Assembly: GCA_933822405.4 (NCBI GenBank)
Contig: CAKOGP040001862.1
Span: 1-15,592, forward strand
Length of the DNA: 15,592 nt
Origin: Cylindrotheca closterium
Taxonomy: Eukaryota > Bacillariophyta > Bacillariophyceae > Bacillariales > Bacillariaceae
Direction of reading: 5' to 3'
A program made the translations under genes and the position numbers. The notes under the pieces were generated by a model that saw only the letters and a program-made list of their open reading frames with translations, did not search any database and was not told the origin of the DNA. This document shows, piece by piece, positions 7,241 to 15,592 of this stretch; positions within the stretch are counted from its first letter, which is position 1; each line of letters opens with the position of its first letter.

Positions 7241-9690
7241 TCAGCGCCTGCCTGCAAGGGATCGTCTGATTTTGCGGCGGGCTTCGGAGATGACGAGGAC
7301 CCATTCCTCCTTGTCCGCCAGGTGGAGTCGGAGGACGTCTACAAGGCGGGATCGACGGATGATAGGGCGAAGGTTCCGAGGTAGGTCGCGAGGACCCATG
7401 TCAAACTCTTTGTGGATGCGTCGATCGAGAGCAGTTGCGCGCTGTTGGTTGACGATGTTGTCGTCAGAATGAAAGACATCATTGCAATGCTTCCACATGC
7501 CTTTACCGATAAGGATGAGCTGTCGAGATAGATTGGCAGCCTAGCGGTTACCGGATCGGCGACTACCGCGGGAGCGGTAGAATTGTTGCTGAAGGTTGGC
7601 CCAGCCGTGGACGAGAAGGCCTTCGAGGAGACATTGGGGGCCAAGGCGGAGTTGAGCCTCACAGACTTGGGTGAGGGCAGAAGAAGACAGTCCGTGTAGG
7701 CGGTACCACGGAGTCTCTGTTTGAGGCTGGTTGTTAGGGGTGCGGATGGTGCGAAGAAGGGCCCCAAGGAATTGGGCAATGGGTGTAGCAGTGGTGGTGG
7801 ACTGGAACCATTCTTGGAGTTCTTGGAGTAGGAGCTGCCACTGGGTCTTGGCCCGGTCGGAAGGGCAGCGGGGGACGTGTAGGTGGTCTTCCTCCAGGCC
7901 GCACAAGGGGCATCGGTTCTTGGAGTCGAGGCCCCATCGTTTACGGAACTTGCCGACACCGCACATCCCAACGGTGTGTTTTGTGATGAAGCGCTGTTCG
8001 GCGGGCTTCAGAGACTTCATCGCTCGGTGCACTATCGGCCAGTCCACCGATCGGAAGTGTTTGGGAGCGAGGCGGCCTTTGGCTGCCCAGTATTCCATCA
8101 ATTCCGGCAGGACAACGGCTTCGTCCACCGATTCCAAGGCCAGGCAGGAGACCTTCTCGTTGTCGATGTAGATCGCACAGGGTTCGGAGAAGAACTTGGG
8201 ATTGGTGGCGATCGTGTCGTCGGTGGCGATCAGCTCGTTGGTGTAGCCCTGGGCAATGTCGTCCACCTCGGAGTTCCGTCGTTCCCACCAAGACATCTGT
8301 CACCATGTCTTGGTTCGGTCAGCATGGCCGCCCACGTGTTGTTCGGCCCAGGATATGTTGGAAACTCGGAGGGCCTCGCGGATGGAGGACAAGAGATCGA
8401 AGGGAGGGGCGGTGGGAGACAGCGGCCAAGTTGAGAAGGCCTGGCAAAGCGCGGCAATCCCATCACACACCACACGGACTCGTGGCTTGGCGAGGGACTG
8501 TAGGCGTAGGCGGAGCCAAGAAGCCACCAAGATACCAGCTAACAGACCGAGAAGTTCACTCTGGTACGCACTCTGATCCTCTCGTTTACCGGGTGTATGG
8601 CACTTGATCCAGATGCCGTGCCCTCCCCGTCTAGTTCGTAGCTGGACAGCGGCTGTGCCCACTTGTTGCTTGAAGGAGCCATCGCTGATCACCCGTAGCT
8701 TTCCCTTCTCCAGTGCCTCCAGTAGGACTTGTTCGTCACCCTCAATGTAGATGTATTCCGGAACCCATCCCCAATCGTCGTCCATGTCGGCTGCCAATTC
8801 CCTCCATATGTGAAGGATCGAGGCTGGCAAGGACTCCTGGTCTGGTGGATCTACAGGGGCTGTGCCCGTGACAGTGACGTAGGCTGTCCGTGGGTGAAGG
8901 TTGACTGATGCCCTTTGAACGTCCCCGGGAAGGGTGCCCGTCCAGGTGTGGTGAAGATCCCTTCGGAAGGTCTTATGTGAACGCGAGTTGATGGGTCGGT
9001 AGATTACCAGGTTGGTGTCCGTCCGATGGAAGAGGATCAAAGCGGTGCGAGAGAAGAGCCAGGTCCAGCGGTCCAGGGAATCAGACCACGGTCCGAGGGG
9101 CTGCAACAATTGGCGACGGCGGCTGTAGGGGCGGAGGACAGCTTGAGAGAGGCATAGGTCCCAGTGAGAGGGGCCAGGGCGTCGGGTTCGGGGCCAATTG
9201 TAGCTGGTCACAAAGTGTCCGGAGGGTTGGCCGGCAAGAGAAGCTGCCGTCAGGGAACACCCGTCGGCGGTGGTGAGTTCCGAGAGGGTGGTGACTTGGA
9301 GATATTGGCGGCACCAGTTGAGCCACAGCAAGTCCTCTTGGTCGACCAAGGCATCGATGAAGATGTCCATCAAGAGACGATCGTTGGCACAGTGTAGGGA
9401 CAAGGGAGGGGAGGAGATCTCGACTCTGATGCCCAATGAGTCGAGCTCGATCCAAACCCGTTTGAGCCATGTTTCGGAGGCAAGGATCCCGGTGTTGGTG
9501 GGTTCTTGTTGAAGAAGGGGAAAGGAGGTGCCCGTTTCGAGTTGGTGGGACTGTAGGATGGCCTCCAGGTACTGGCCGGTCTTGGTACGGTTGGCCGAAT
9601 GGCGCATCAGAACACTGAGATGGTGGAAGACTTGAAGGGCAAAGGGATGCGGGATACCCAATCCCTGGTACTTCAGAGGGGCAAAGACCA
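7241..9690 (-). pseudogene. LINE B ORF2 C-terminal half: RT thumb, RNase H, zinc knuckle
   Basis: This is one reading frame of about 817 codons from the truncation to a stop at 7241, broken by TGA at 8302-8300 and TAG at 7543-7541. Numbering from 9691, residues 1-145 are the RT-connection region (APLKYQGLGI, LASETWLKRVW, LLWLNWCRQYL), which aligns closely with LINE C. Residues about 330-480 are RNase H with the expected acids: Asp in VISDGSF (337), Glu in AYQSELLG (379), Asp in VVCDG (410), then HVGGH and the final Asp in VDDIAQGY. The TGA falls between the last two. Downstream, TKHTVGMCGVGKF leads to a CX2CX7HX3C knuckle (CPLCGLEEDHLHVPRC, about 7912-7865). A C-terminal domain follows, with SSSALTQVCEAQ and MWKHCNDVFH. 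The TAG sits where a Trp is expected. Order and motifs match RT proteins known from diatom genomes. Confidence 0.88.
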
Positions 9691-9900
9691 CGACGGCCGA
9701 AAGGACAGCTTATCGCAATCGAAACAAAAATAACCAAGACAATGCTAGTACCAACGAAAATACAAGAAATATAGCCGCACTGACTTCTCTGATTGGAGAT
9801 TTGACCGACCGTTTGACTGTACCAACCGAAATCACACAAGATACTGCTGCTACTCAAATCTCCCAAGTCACTACTGGCACCAACGGGTGCTCCATTATTG
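9691..9900 (+). repeat. Right copy of the 210-bp duplication flanking LINE B
   Basis: This is the second copy of 6694-6903. It keeps CpG dinucleotides that the left copy has lost at five or six positions, and its protein (for example AYRNRNKNN) looks closer to the family's expected sequence. The junction with LINE B has a few bases of ambiguity (CGACG region), so the boundary is good to about 3 bases. Confidence 0.88.
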
Positions 9901-10478
9901 GAGGACGTCTACAACAAGCCCAACAGCGGCAAAATGGAGGAAGTGGGAGTAATATCTGACTACTACCTGTCAGCCGCAGCATCAGCCAAGTTTCACAGAT
10001 TGTTCGTGTCATCTCCAAATACTCAGCAACGCAAAGACTTGGTGTCCAAGAACCTGTGGCTGGCACTTACGCCGACAATGAAATGGACACAAACGCTGAC
10101 ACTTGTTGCTTGGGTAGCAATTTTATCATTACTGCTTACACACAACGCTCAGCCGATGTATACGCTTATGATTCAAGTCTACCGCCAACGCATGTTCCAA
10201 TTGTTTCAGGGGCGACAGCATATGATTGTTCAGAAACCGGTTCTACTTTTATTTTGATCATAAACGAAGCGCTCCACTATGGAAACAAGTTGGACCACTC
10301 CTTGTTCAACCCAAATCAGATTCGAAGTTACGGTACTCCTCTTTGGGACAACCCATACAATGATATGCATGAAATAGGGATTGAGGCTACAGACTTGTTC
10401 ATACCACTACTATCAAGGGGCACCAAGCTACTCTTTGGCGCACGTGCTCCCACTAAGCAGGAACTTGAAACGTGCCAT
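9691..10478 (+). pseudogene. pol: Copia pol fragment with protease-like region
   Basis: This is the third copia block, in a single frame with one TGA at 9957-9959. After the duplicated linker it reads GGRLQQAQQRQN, a Ser/Gln linker (SRSISQVSQIV), then the protease-like site NADTCCLGSNF (Asp-Thr-Cys in place of the usual Asp-Ser/Thr-Gly). It goes on with DVYAYDSSLPPTHVPIV, TFILIINEALHYGNKLDHS, LFNPNQIRSYGTPLWDNPYN, GTKLLFGARAP and TKQELETCHH. These conserved blocks lie between protease and integrase in diatom copia polyproteins. Similarity ends at about ETCHH (near 10478), and LINE C begins. The frame itself happens to stay open to 10529. Confidence 0.85.
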
Positions 10479-10506
10479 CATAAAGAAGAAACCATCAAAG
10501 ACGGCT

Positions 10507-11567
10507 ATGACACCTACTTGGGAGAATGACGGCCCGGTCATGACTCCTGCTCAGCAGCGCCGGGCGAAGGAAGCCGAGAGGAAGCGTAAAATGGATTTGG
10601 AAAACAATGTTCCTAGCCCCTTGTTTATCATGGTTTTACCCGGCGAGATGGAAGGGACGTACTTGTTCATCAGTAGGTTGAAATATGTGGCCTTGGCAAC
10701 GAACGTATTGAACGGTTTGCTTCCATTCTTTACACACCACTTGGGGGAGTTGACGACTACTCAAGCCAATAGGGTGATTGCGAAGTGGCTCTCCATGTCC
10801 CTGATCCATACGACACACCGCAAGGAACTTGTGTGGTGTTTGGAGACTCTGTGGGCTCGACCATCGGACCAAACTCTACAAGGCATTGATGAAGCCATCG
10901 ACTTCCTAGATGGCTTTGGGTCTGACCCACTTGACGTGGGCGAAGCTATGCTGGAATTCGATATGGAAATGGCGGACGCTAAGGACATTGACGATGGTGC
11001 TGCGGTTGCCGGAAATATGGATGAGCTCCTGGAGAAAGATAGCCAACTGGAAGCGGCCATTACGGAGATAGAGTTTAAGGACAATCTTTTGAACAACTGG
11101 CACGGGAACTGGCTGAGTTGCGCCTTCTTCAACGACCACCAGTGCGCTGTGAGGATAATGTGTCCGCCTCTGTCCCAACCCCAGCGAGAGTTGACAGGTC
11201 GAGTCCCCTTACTGTTCAACTTCCTGGCTCTCCGTCGGTTTCAGCTCCCCGCACTGACACTCAGCCAGCTCTGAGTCATGCCAACACCAACCGATCTACC
11301 GTTGTCGAATCTATGACACCTGACCCAGCGGAGAGGTCATCGACTAATGCAGAAGGCCTTCCTGTTGAGGACTCTATCTCCGTCTCGGGAACAGACCTTC
11401 CGTCAGTGACAGAGCCTCAGGTCTCGGGTAACTCATCGGAGGCTTCAATCTTTCCCATCTTCCGCCATTCTCAATCATCTCCCCCTTCGGTTCCCGTGAA
11501 GGGCAAGAGAGGTAGGAAGAAAGCCTCGACCGGCCGTGGAGCGGGGAGCTCCACGGCAGGGCCATGA
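10507..11567 (+). pseudogene. LINE C ORF1, frameshifted
   Basis: This is probably the RNA-binding ORF1 protein of LINE C. ATG at 10507 (MTPTWENDGPVM) fits best, just inside the inferred 5' end. A second ATG at 10540 is possible. The N-terminus is basic (QQRRAKEAERKRKMD). It is followed by a helical domain (LFISRLKYVALATNVLNG, WLSMSLIHTTHRKELVW) and an acidic patch. A coiled-coil-like stretch (DELLEKDSQLEAAITEIEF) follows. In the TTTT run near 11090 one base is missing, and the coil continues in the next frame as EQLARELAELRLLQR. A long Ser/Thr/Pro-rich linker leads to a basic end (KGKRGRKKASTGRGAG) and the stop at 11565-11567. I see no CCHC knuckle or RRM motif, so the ORF1 role rests on position, the coil and the basic ends. 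Confidence 0.62.
11564..11567 (+). promoter_or_regulatory. ATGA overlap of ORF1 stop and ORF2 start
   Basis: The ORF1 TGA (11565-11567) overlaps an ATG (11564-11566). That ATG opens exactly the frame that holds the endonuclease, 57 codons upstream of its first motif. Stop-start overlaps of this kind support coupled re-initiation in some other non-LTR elements. Here the function is inferred from layout only. Confidence 0.55.
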
Positions 11568-12901
11568 AAGGCCCTCGATCGTCTGTCGCTAGGTCACGGC
11601 GCACAGGCAGAAGATCCAAAACTAGTGGCCCCTCGGTTGGTGTCCCCCATGCATCAGCTGAGGAATTTTTAAGTTCTCTTTCCCCTGGAAATTTCTTTGG
11701 CGACGACCATAGATGTCACCTCCCAACGCTGGCTTGATTTGTTTTTCAGAATGTCAATGGCCTTCCAGCTTCAGCAACGGGAAGGAAACAAACACAGATT
11801 AACCAGTGGTTGAAAGACGAACGAGTGGGGATTGCGTTTTTTGCCGAGACCAACACGCACTGGCCTTCCCTTCCTGAAGGCCAGAACTGGAACAATAGGA
11901 TGCGACAAGAGGCATCTAACGGATATTATTCGGTCACAGCGCATAACGAGAACAGGGCCCGGCCCATTGCATCGAGTTCTCAGTATGGCGGATGCGCGGC
12001 GACAATCCTGAACTCTGTCGCCCACCAAGCAAAGTCCTTTGGCCGTGATCCTACTAAACTTGGCAGGTGGGCAGACGTCCGCATTCAAGGTAGGAAGTTT
12101 TCCACCCCATCCGCAGATAATCAAGTTAGCAAAGCATCTGATGCTACTTGGAGTCGGTTTTCTAAGGATCTGGTCGTGGTTGCTGCTTATCGTCCGAACC
12201 CTCCGGGTACAGGTGAATTGACTGTTTGAGCTCAACATCGGAGCTTTTTCCGTTCTCAAGGCCGGCAACGTGAACCAAGGGAAGCATTTGTGGTTGATCT
12301 TCTTCGAGCGATTACTAAGTGGCGTGATGGAGGATGTGAAGTCATCTTAGGAGTGGATGCAAACGAGGATGTCTCTTCCTTGAAAACCTCCTCCTTCCGT
12401 CACCGTCTTCGTGAAGTGGGGATGGAAGAAGCAATCCTTCAACAACAGGCTGGCCGAACTGCGGCCACTCAGCAACGGAATCGTAAGGGCAAACCTATTG
12501 ATGGCATTTTTACGACCACGGGGGTTGTTGTTAAAGCAGGCGGGTACTATAATTTTGACAAATTCTTCCTGTGTGATCACTGGGGCCTCTGGATCGATAT
12601 TGACCTGGAGTGCTCGCTGGGGGTACACCGGCCACAGAAGACCCCGTATCAACCTCGCAAACTTACCATGTCGGATACTACGGCAGTACGTCGGTACCTT
12701 CATTTGGTTCATCAGGGCTACAATACATACTCTATCTCCTCACGTCTGGAGCACCTTCATGAACAGTTGAAACTAAATGAAGGAAAGATGACAGCGAAGA
12801 TGGGCCGAAGTTATAAGTGCCTGCATCAACAGATGTATGATATCCGCAGGAAGGCTGAGGCAAAGTGGGGACGGCCTTACGCCAGGATCTTGACTGCATA
12901 G
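11564..12901 (+). pseudogene. LINE C ORF2, N-terminal apurinic-type (EEP) endonuclease
   Basis: This is the target-nicking endonuclease of a non-LTR element. From ATG 11564 the frame gives a basic leader (RSSVARSRRTGRRSK) and then the EEP motifs in order. They are QNVNG (about 11749), AETNTHW (Glu at 11846), VVVAAYRPNPPG, GVDANED (Asp 12356, Asn 12362), KPIDGIF and CDHWGLW (Asp-His at 12575-12580). All expected catalytic residues are still present. Two in-frame TGA codons (11735-11737 and 12227-12229) each lie where Trp is plausible (LA-W-FVFQ and TV-W-AQHR), so both look like TGG-to-TGA changes. After the domain, a helical linker (LEHLHEQLKLNEGKM) runs to a stop at 12899-12901. A one-base shift near 12880 moves the protein into the next frame, where it continues. 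Confidence 0.85.
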
Positions 12902-14600
12902 ATGCCAAGCACCATCATGCTGTGAGGTGGCGCAAGGAGTTCTTGACGGTCCAGACAACTAAAAGGAAACAATGGCGATCGCGCAAGGACAGAGATCGAT
13001 TTCTGAGGTTACAGCGGATGAAGCAACAAGAGGAGGCGAGACGCCGCCGCCGCGCCCAACGGAAAGGATCTACTGGTGGTCTGTAAGCCATTCAAGTGGA
13101 AGAAGTTCTCCCTACAGGCCAAGTCGCTCTTCAGACGATTACTGATTGCAGCCAGGTCGAACAGGGCTGTATGCAGGAGAACTGCGCTCGATACAATCAG
13201 ACCCGCGCTACGTAGATTACTCCTCCAATGAATGCTCCCTTTTATCAAATGTTTATGGGTGATAAAGCGGAACAAAACTCTCTTGCTCTATTGGAAGGCC
13301 GCCTCCCTCTGCCGGATGGGATTGACGAGCCGACTAGGTGTTTCCTTTCCCAGTGTGGGTTCCACCAAGGTCACTCCATGACACCCTTGGAGGTCTCTAC
13401 TGAGGATCACATCTACTTCTGGTCACGTAATCCAGAAAATAAGGGCTCGGAACCTCATGGCTTGCATAATGGCCACTTCAAAGCATGGACTTTCTCCGCG
13501 ATGGTGGCCCAATGTGATGCTTTAGTGCGCCATATTCCTCTCACTACCGGGTTCGTTCCGGCGAATTGGCGACACCTCATGAACTTTGCGATTGAAAAGA
13601 AGCCGGGGGAGTTTCGCTTGAAGAAGATGCGTACAATCCAGCTGATGAACTCCGAATCTCAGGCCAATTACAAGAAGATCGGCCAACTAGCCGTGTCCTA
13701 TGGTGAAGAACACCATCTTCTTGCTGACGGTCAGTGCAGGTCGCGTAAGCACCATCAAGCAATTGATCTGGCCCTATCTAAGCGGCTGGTATGGGACCTG
13801 TTGATTCTCCAGCGCCGGGCTGCAGGATGGATCTTGAATGATGCTACATCATGATTTGATCGGGTGGTCCACTGGGTTGCAGTTCTTGCCATGATGCGGC
13901 TTGCCACTAATTGGAACGCTCTCCGGATGATGTTTGACACGTTGGCCACGTCCACCCATCGCGTCCGCACCGGCTTTGGCGATTCTGATAGAAGCTTCCA
14001 GCCCCCGTCCATGGTCCCCTTTCAGGGCTGTGGACAAGGGAATGGAGCCGGACCCCCATTTGGGTTTCGGTCAGCTCAATCATCATCCAAATGATGGTGG
14101 CCTTGGGCTTTGGCTTTGAGTGCTTGACAGCGATTGACTCTAGACTTGTCACGGCTCAATGCTGCTTTTGCTTTGTTGATGACACGGATGTGATTGAGGC
14201 GGGGACATCGGTTGATCAGTCCGGTGAGGACATTTGCACATCCGTCCAGGCGGCGGCCTCAACGTGGGCTGGTGGGATTAGCGTCACAGGGGGTGGGATC
14301 AACCCCAAGAAGTCCTTTTGGTGGTTGATTGATTTTGTTTGGGACGCTCGGAACGGTCGATGGAAATTTCGGCGGAAGAATCAGTTGTTGCCGGATTATC
14401 ACCTTCAGATCCCGGGTCTGTCCGGTAAACAGGAAGGTCTCCGTCGCCTTGAGCCAGACGAAGCCGAAAAGACTTTGGGGGTTGTGCTGGCGCCGCTTGA
14501 GGATCCAAAGGCACATCTTGAGTATCTGAAGGGTATCACCAAAAAGTGGGTAGAACAGGTTCGGTCCGGGCATTTGCATAAATATGACGTCATTCCCTAA
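12880..14600 (+). pseudogene. LINE C ORF2, reverse transcriptase core
   Basis: The linker continues as KHHHAVRWRKEFL and a very basic helix (RMKQQEEARRRRRAQRK) to a stop at 13084. Bases 13085-13227 have no clear frame. From 13228 the RT frame is strong: fingers (GLHNGHFKAW, VPANWRHLMNFAIEKKPGEF, KMRTIQLMN), then motif A NDATS with Asp at 13840-13842. An in-frame TGA follows (13852-13854) where Cys is usual before FDRVVHW. Motif B is GQGNGAGPP (14032-14058), where the C-run 14053-14057 hides a one-base shift to the next frame. Motif C is FVDD (14172-14183). Palm and thumb follow (GGGINPKKSFWWLIDF, LEPDEAEKTLGVVLAP). The frame stops at 14598-14600, and homology resumes one frame over. Catalytic aspartates are intact but the reading frame is not. 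Confidence 0.88.
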
Positions 14601-15362
14601 TAGAGTCGACTGTCATGAAGTCGCTGGAATATCCAATGGTGTTGTCAACGCTGGACGCTGCGACATGGGTTTCCATCATGAGCCCTGTGCTACAAGTCTG
14701 CCTGCCAAAAGCAGGCATTTGCAGAACCTTTCCAGGCAATATGGTAATGGCACCTTTGAAGTTCCAAGGACTGGGTATTCTGCCTTCACTTGGCACTCAG
14801 GTTTTCAAACATCTCGAGGTCCTCCTTTGTCATCCCTCCAACTAAACAAAGACCGGTGCTTATTTGGAAGCGGCACTGCAGGAACATCAGCTGGAAACTG
14901 GTATATCCTTTGGCCTCTTCCAGCAGGATTACCGCAACACTGCAGTTTTGGCTTCTGATACATGGATCAAGCGAGTTTGGAAAGAACTTGAGGACATGGA
15001 CATCTACGTGGCTTTTGACTCTCCTGTCTTATCCTTATGGTGTGAGGGTGACGCTTTGCTAGTAGAGGTGTTCATGGATTTGGAGGTGTCCCAGAATGAA
15101 TTGAGATGGCTCAATTGGTGCCGCATGTATCTCCACGTGTGTACTGTCTCTGACATCGTCACAGCCGATGGTCGATGCATTTGACGGACAACGTGGCGAG
15201 GAGAACGGGATGGAACGCATCGCTCCGCATACCAATGGCCTAGGACCGTGCGCCCAAGCAACCCAAACCCACTGGGCTTTATGGCAAGACACCTTGACAC
15301 GAGCACTCTTGGATTCGGATGGCCCTCAGCACCGTCTCCGTCAACCCCTGGGTCCATGGTTT
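14598..15362 (+). pseudogene. LINE C ORF2, RT thumb/connection, truncated before RNase H
   Basis: After a one-base shift near 14595 the protein continues as ESTVMKSLEYPMV, LPKAGICRTFPGN, MAPLKFQGLGI and, past a TAA at 14843-14845, LEAALQEHQLETG, LASDTWIKRVWKEL and LRWLNWCRMYLHV. This matches LINE B block for block. A TGA at 15182-15184 and another shift near 15265 follow. The last recognisable homology is THWALWQDTL...RQPLGPW (LINE B: SHWDLCLSQ...LQPLGPW), ending at about 15362. No RNase H or zinc knuckle follows. Confidence 0.85.
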
Positions 15363-15592
15363 CGTATAAATATTATCGTCACGGCGTTACGATGTTGTTG
15401 ACTTACGAAGTAGTAGCTATGGTAGACGGTAGGCAGTATTGTAATCAAACGTATTCTTAAAAAGAGTGTTCATCGTTCATCGACAGCTTTCGTAAGCAGC
15501 CGATTTATCCTTACTACTCACAGACCGCTTGCAATCGTACACGTTCGTATCAGTACGGCGCATCTCGCATCCTATAGCACAGTCACCTTTAT
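15363..15592. other. Unidentified sequence replacing the 3' part of LINE C
   Basis: Homology to LINE B stops at about 15362. From there the sequence has TATAAATATT at 15365-15374, a TGTTGTTGAC at about 15393 that would suit an LTR start, and CpG-rich bases towards the end. No frame is protein-like. It is either the start of another inserted element or unrelated flanking DNA after a deletion. I saw no match to 2907-3278. Confidence 0.4.

Larger units (their letters stand above)
6904..9690 (-). mobile_element. LINE B: 5'-truncated non-LTR retrotransposon
   Basis: This is a 2787-bp minus-strand insertion in the copia frame. It contains the C-terminal end of the RT, RNase H, a zinc knuckle and a C-terminal domain, plus a 3' UTR. 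The 5' end is cut in the RT thumb region, at a residue that aligns with about 14750 of LINE C, so endonuclease and RT catalytic core are missing, as usual for incomplete reverse transcription. It is flanked by a 210-bp direct duplication. Its reading frame has only two nonsense codons over about 817 codons and no frameshift, so it is much younger than LINE C. Confidence 0.88.
3279..10478 (+). mobile_element. Ty1/copia (CoDi-like) LTR retrotransposon, nested and truncated
   Basis: One copia element can be followed across three blocks on the plus strand: 3279-4474 (gag), 6602-6903 (gag-pol junction) and 9691 to about 10478 (linker and protease-like region). The protein frame is continuous across the insertions. 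The gag end LSDGK is followed, after insertion A, by KVIKYHPSYNF, and the third block continues exactly where the second stops. Integrase, reverse transcriptase and RNase H of the copia are absent, because LINE C begins where they should follow. Family membership rests on the recognised gag core (DFGTAMTKS, IRAFVQWVRDEIRMGR), the RGG tail, and the HSLFNPNQIRSYG and RAPTKQELETC motifs downstream of the protease-like site. These are known to me from diatom copia proteins. The outer left end is uncertain and may lie in 2907-3278. Confidence 0.82.
10479..15362 (+). mobile_element. LINE C: decayed non-LTR retrotransposon, 3'-truncated
   Basis: This is a plus-strand relative of LINE B. Its layout is short 5' UTR, ORF1 (10507-11567), ORF2 from 11564 with apurinic-type endonuclease, reverse transcriptase and RT thumb. 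Homology to LINE B ends after QPLGPW at about 15362, so RNase H, zinc knuckle and 3' UTR are missing. Over the region they share (LINE B residues 1-145), I estimate 55-60 percent protein identity by eye, so they are different subfamilies. At least five frameshifts and five in-frame stops show long decay. The left boundary is inferred from the loss of copia similarity at about 10478. No second copia flank is in the window, so a target duplication cannot be tested. Confidence 0.83.

Noticed and set aside
7272..9512. Many plus-strand frames across LINE B
   Set aside because: All are antisense to the clear minus-strand RNase H and zinc-knuckle frame and lack motifs.
7330..9914. 15-base exact direct repeat GGAGGACGTCTACAA at 7330 and 9900
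   Set aside because: One copy is LINE coding sequence and the other copia. Neither is at an equivalent junction. A repeat of this size is only mildly unlikely by chance in 15.6 kb.
1..15592. Search for tRNA, rRNA, CRISPR, or bacterial defence or toxin-antitoxin genes
   Set aside because: No cloverleaf, spacer array, operon spacing or Shine-Dalgarno pattern was seen. The content is eukaryotic retroelements.

Overview
The window looks like nuclear DNA of a diatom, or at least a stramenopile, and most of it is a nest of decayed retrotransposons. The reasons are a Ty1/copia gag-pol of the kind abundant in diatoms (CoDi-like), two non-LTR elements whose RT / RNase H / zinc-knuckle proteins match a family I know from diatom genomes, low gene density, and no bacterial operon features. 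I saw no bacterial mobile or defence system. The organism is inferred from memory of these families, not from a search.

Layout. 1-474: a possible minus-strand gene edge, poorly supported. 475-1565: mostly non-coding, with several palindromes and one good hairpin. 1566-2906: the only clearly intact reading frame that is not an obvious transposon product, encoding a 446-residue unknown protein with an acidic tail. 2907-3278: non-coding leader, possibly part of a copia LTR and untranslated region. 3279 to about 10478: one copia element that can be followed in a single gag-pol frame, broken into three pieces by two insertions and cut off by a third.

The copia gag (3279-4474) is interrupted after its RGG tail by insertion A (4475-6601), which is flanked by a 16-bp target duplication. 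A is unidentified. It holds a 330-bp-arm inverted repeat and a minus-strand reading frame with a duplicated acidic module. The copia frame resumes at 6602 and is interrupted again by LINE B (6904-9690, minus strand, 5'-truncated). LINE B is flanked by an exceptionally long direct duplication of 210 bp (6694-6903 and 9691-9900). The copia frame resumes a third time (9691 to about 10478) through the protease-like region and then meets LINE C (about 10479-15362, plus strand). LINE C is a more decayed relative of LINE B, with an ORF1, an ORF1/ORF2 ATGA overlap, an endonuclease and a reverse transcriptase. It loses homology to LINE B at about 15362, before RNase H, where unidentified sequence begins.

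Nothing here makes a working pathway: the copia and both LINEs are broken by stops and frameshifts. The most useful signals are the 210-bp duplication, the foldback element with its unknown repeat protein, the coupled ORF1/ORF2 junction, and the unknown 446-residue protein with a short segment that reads better in another frame.
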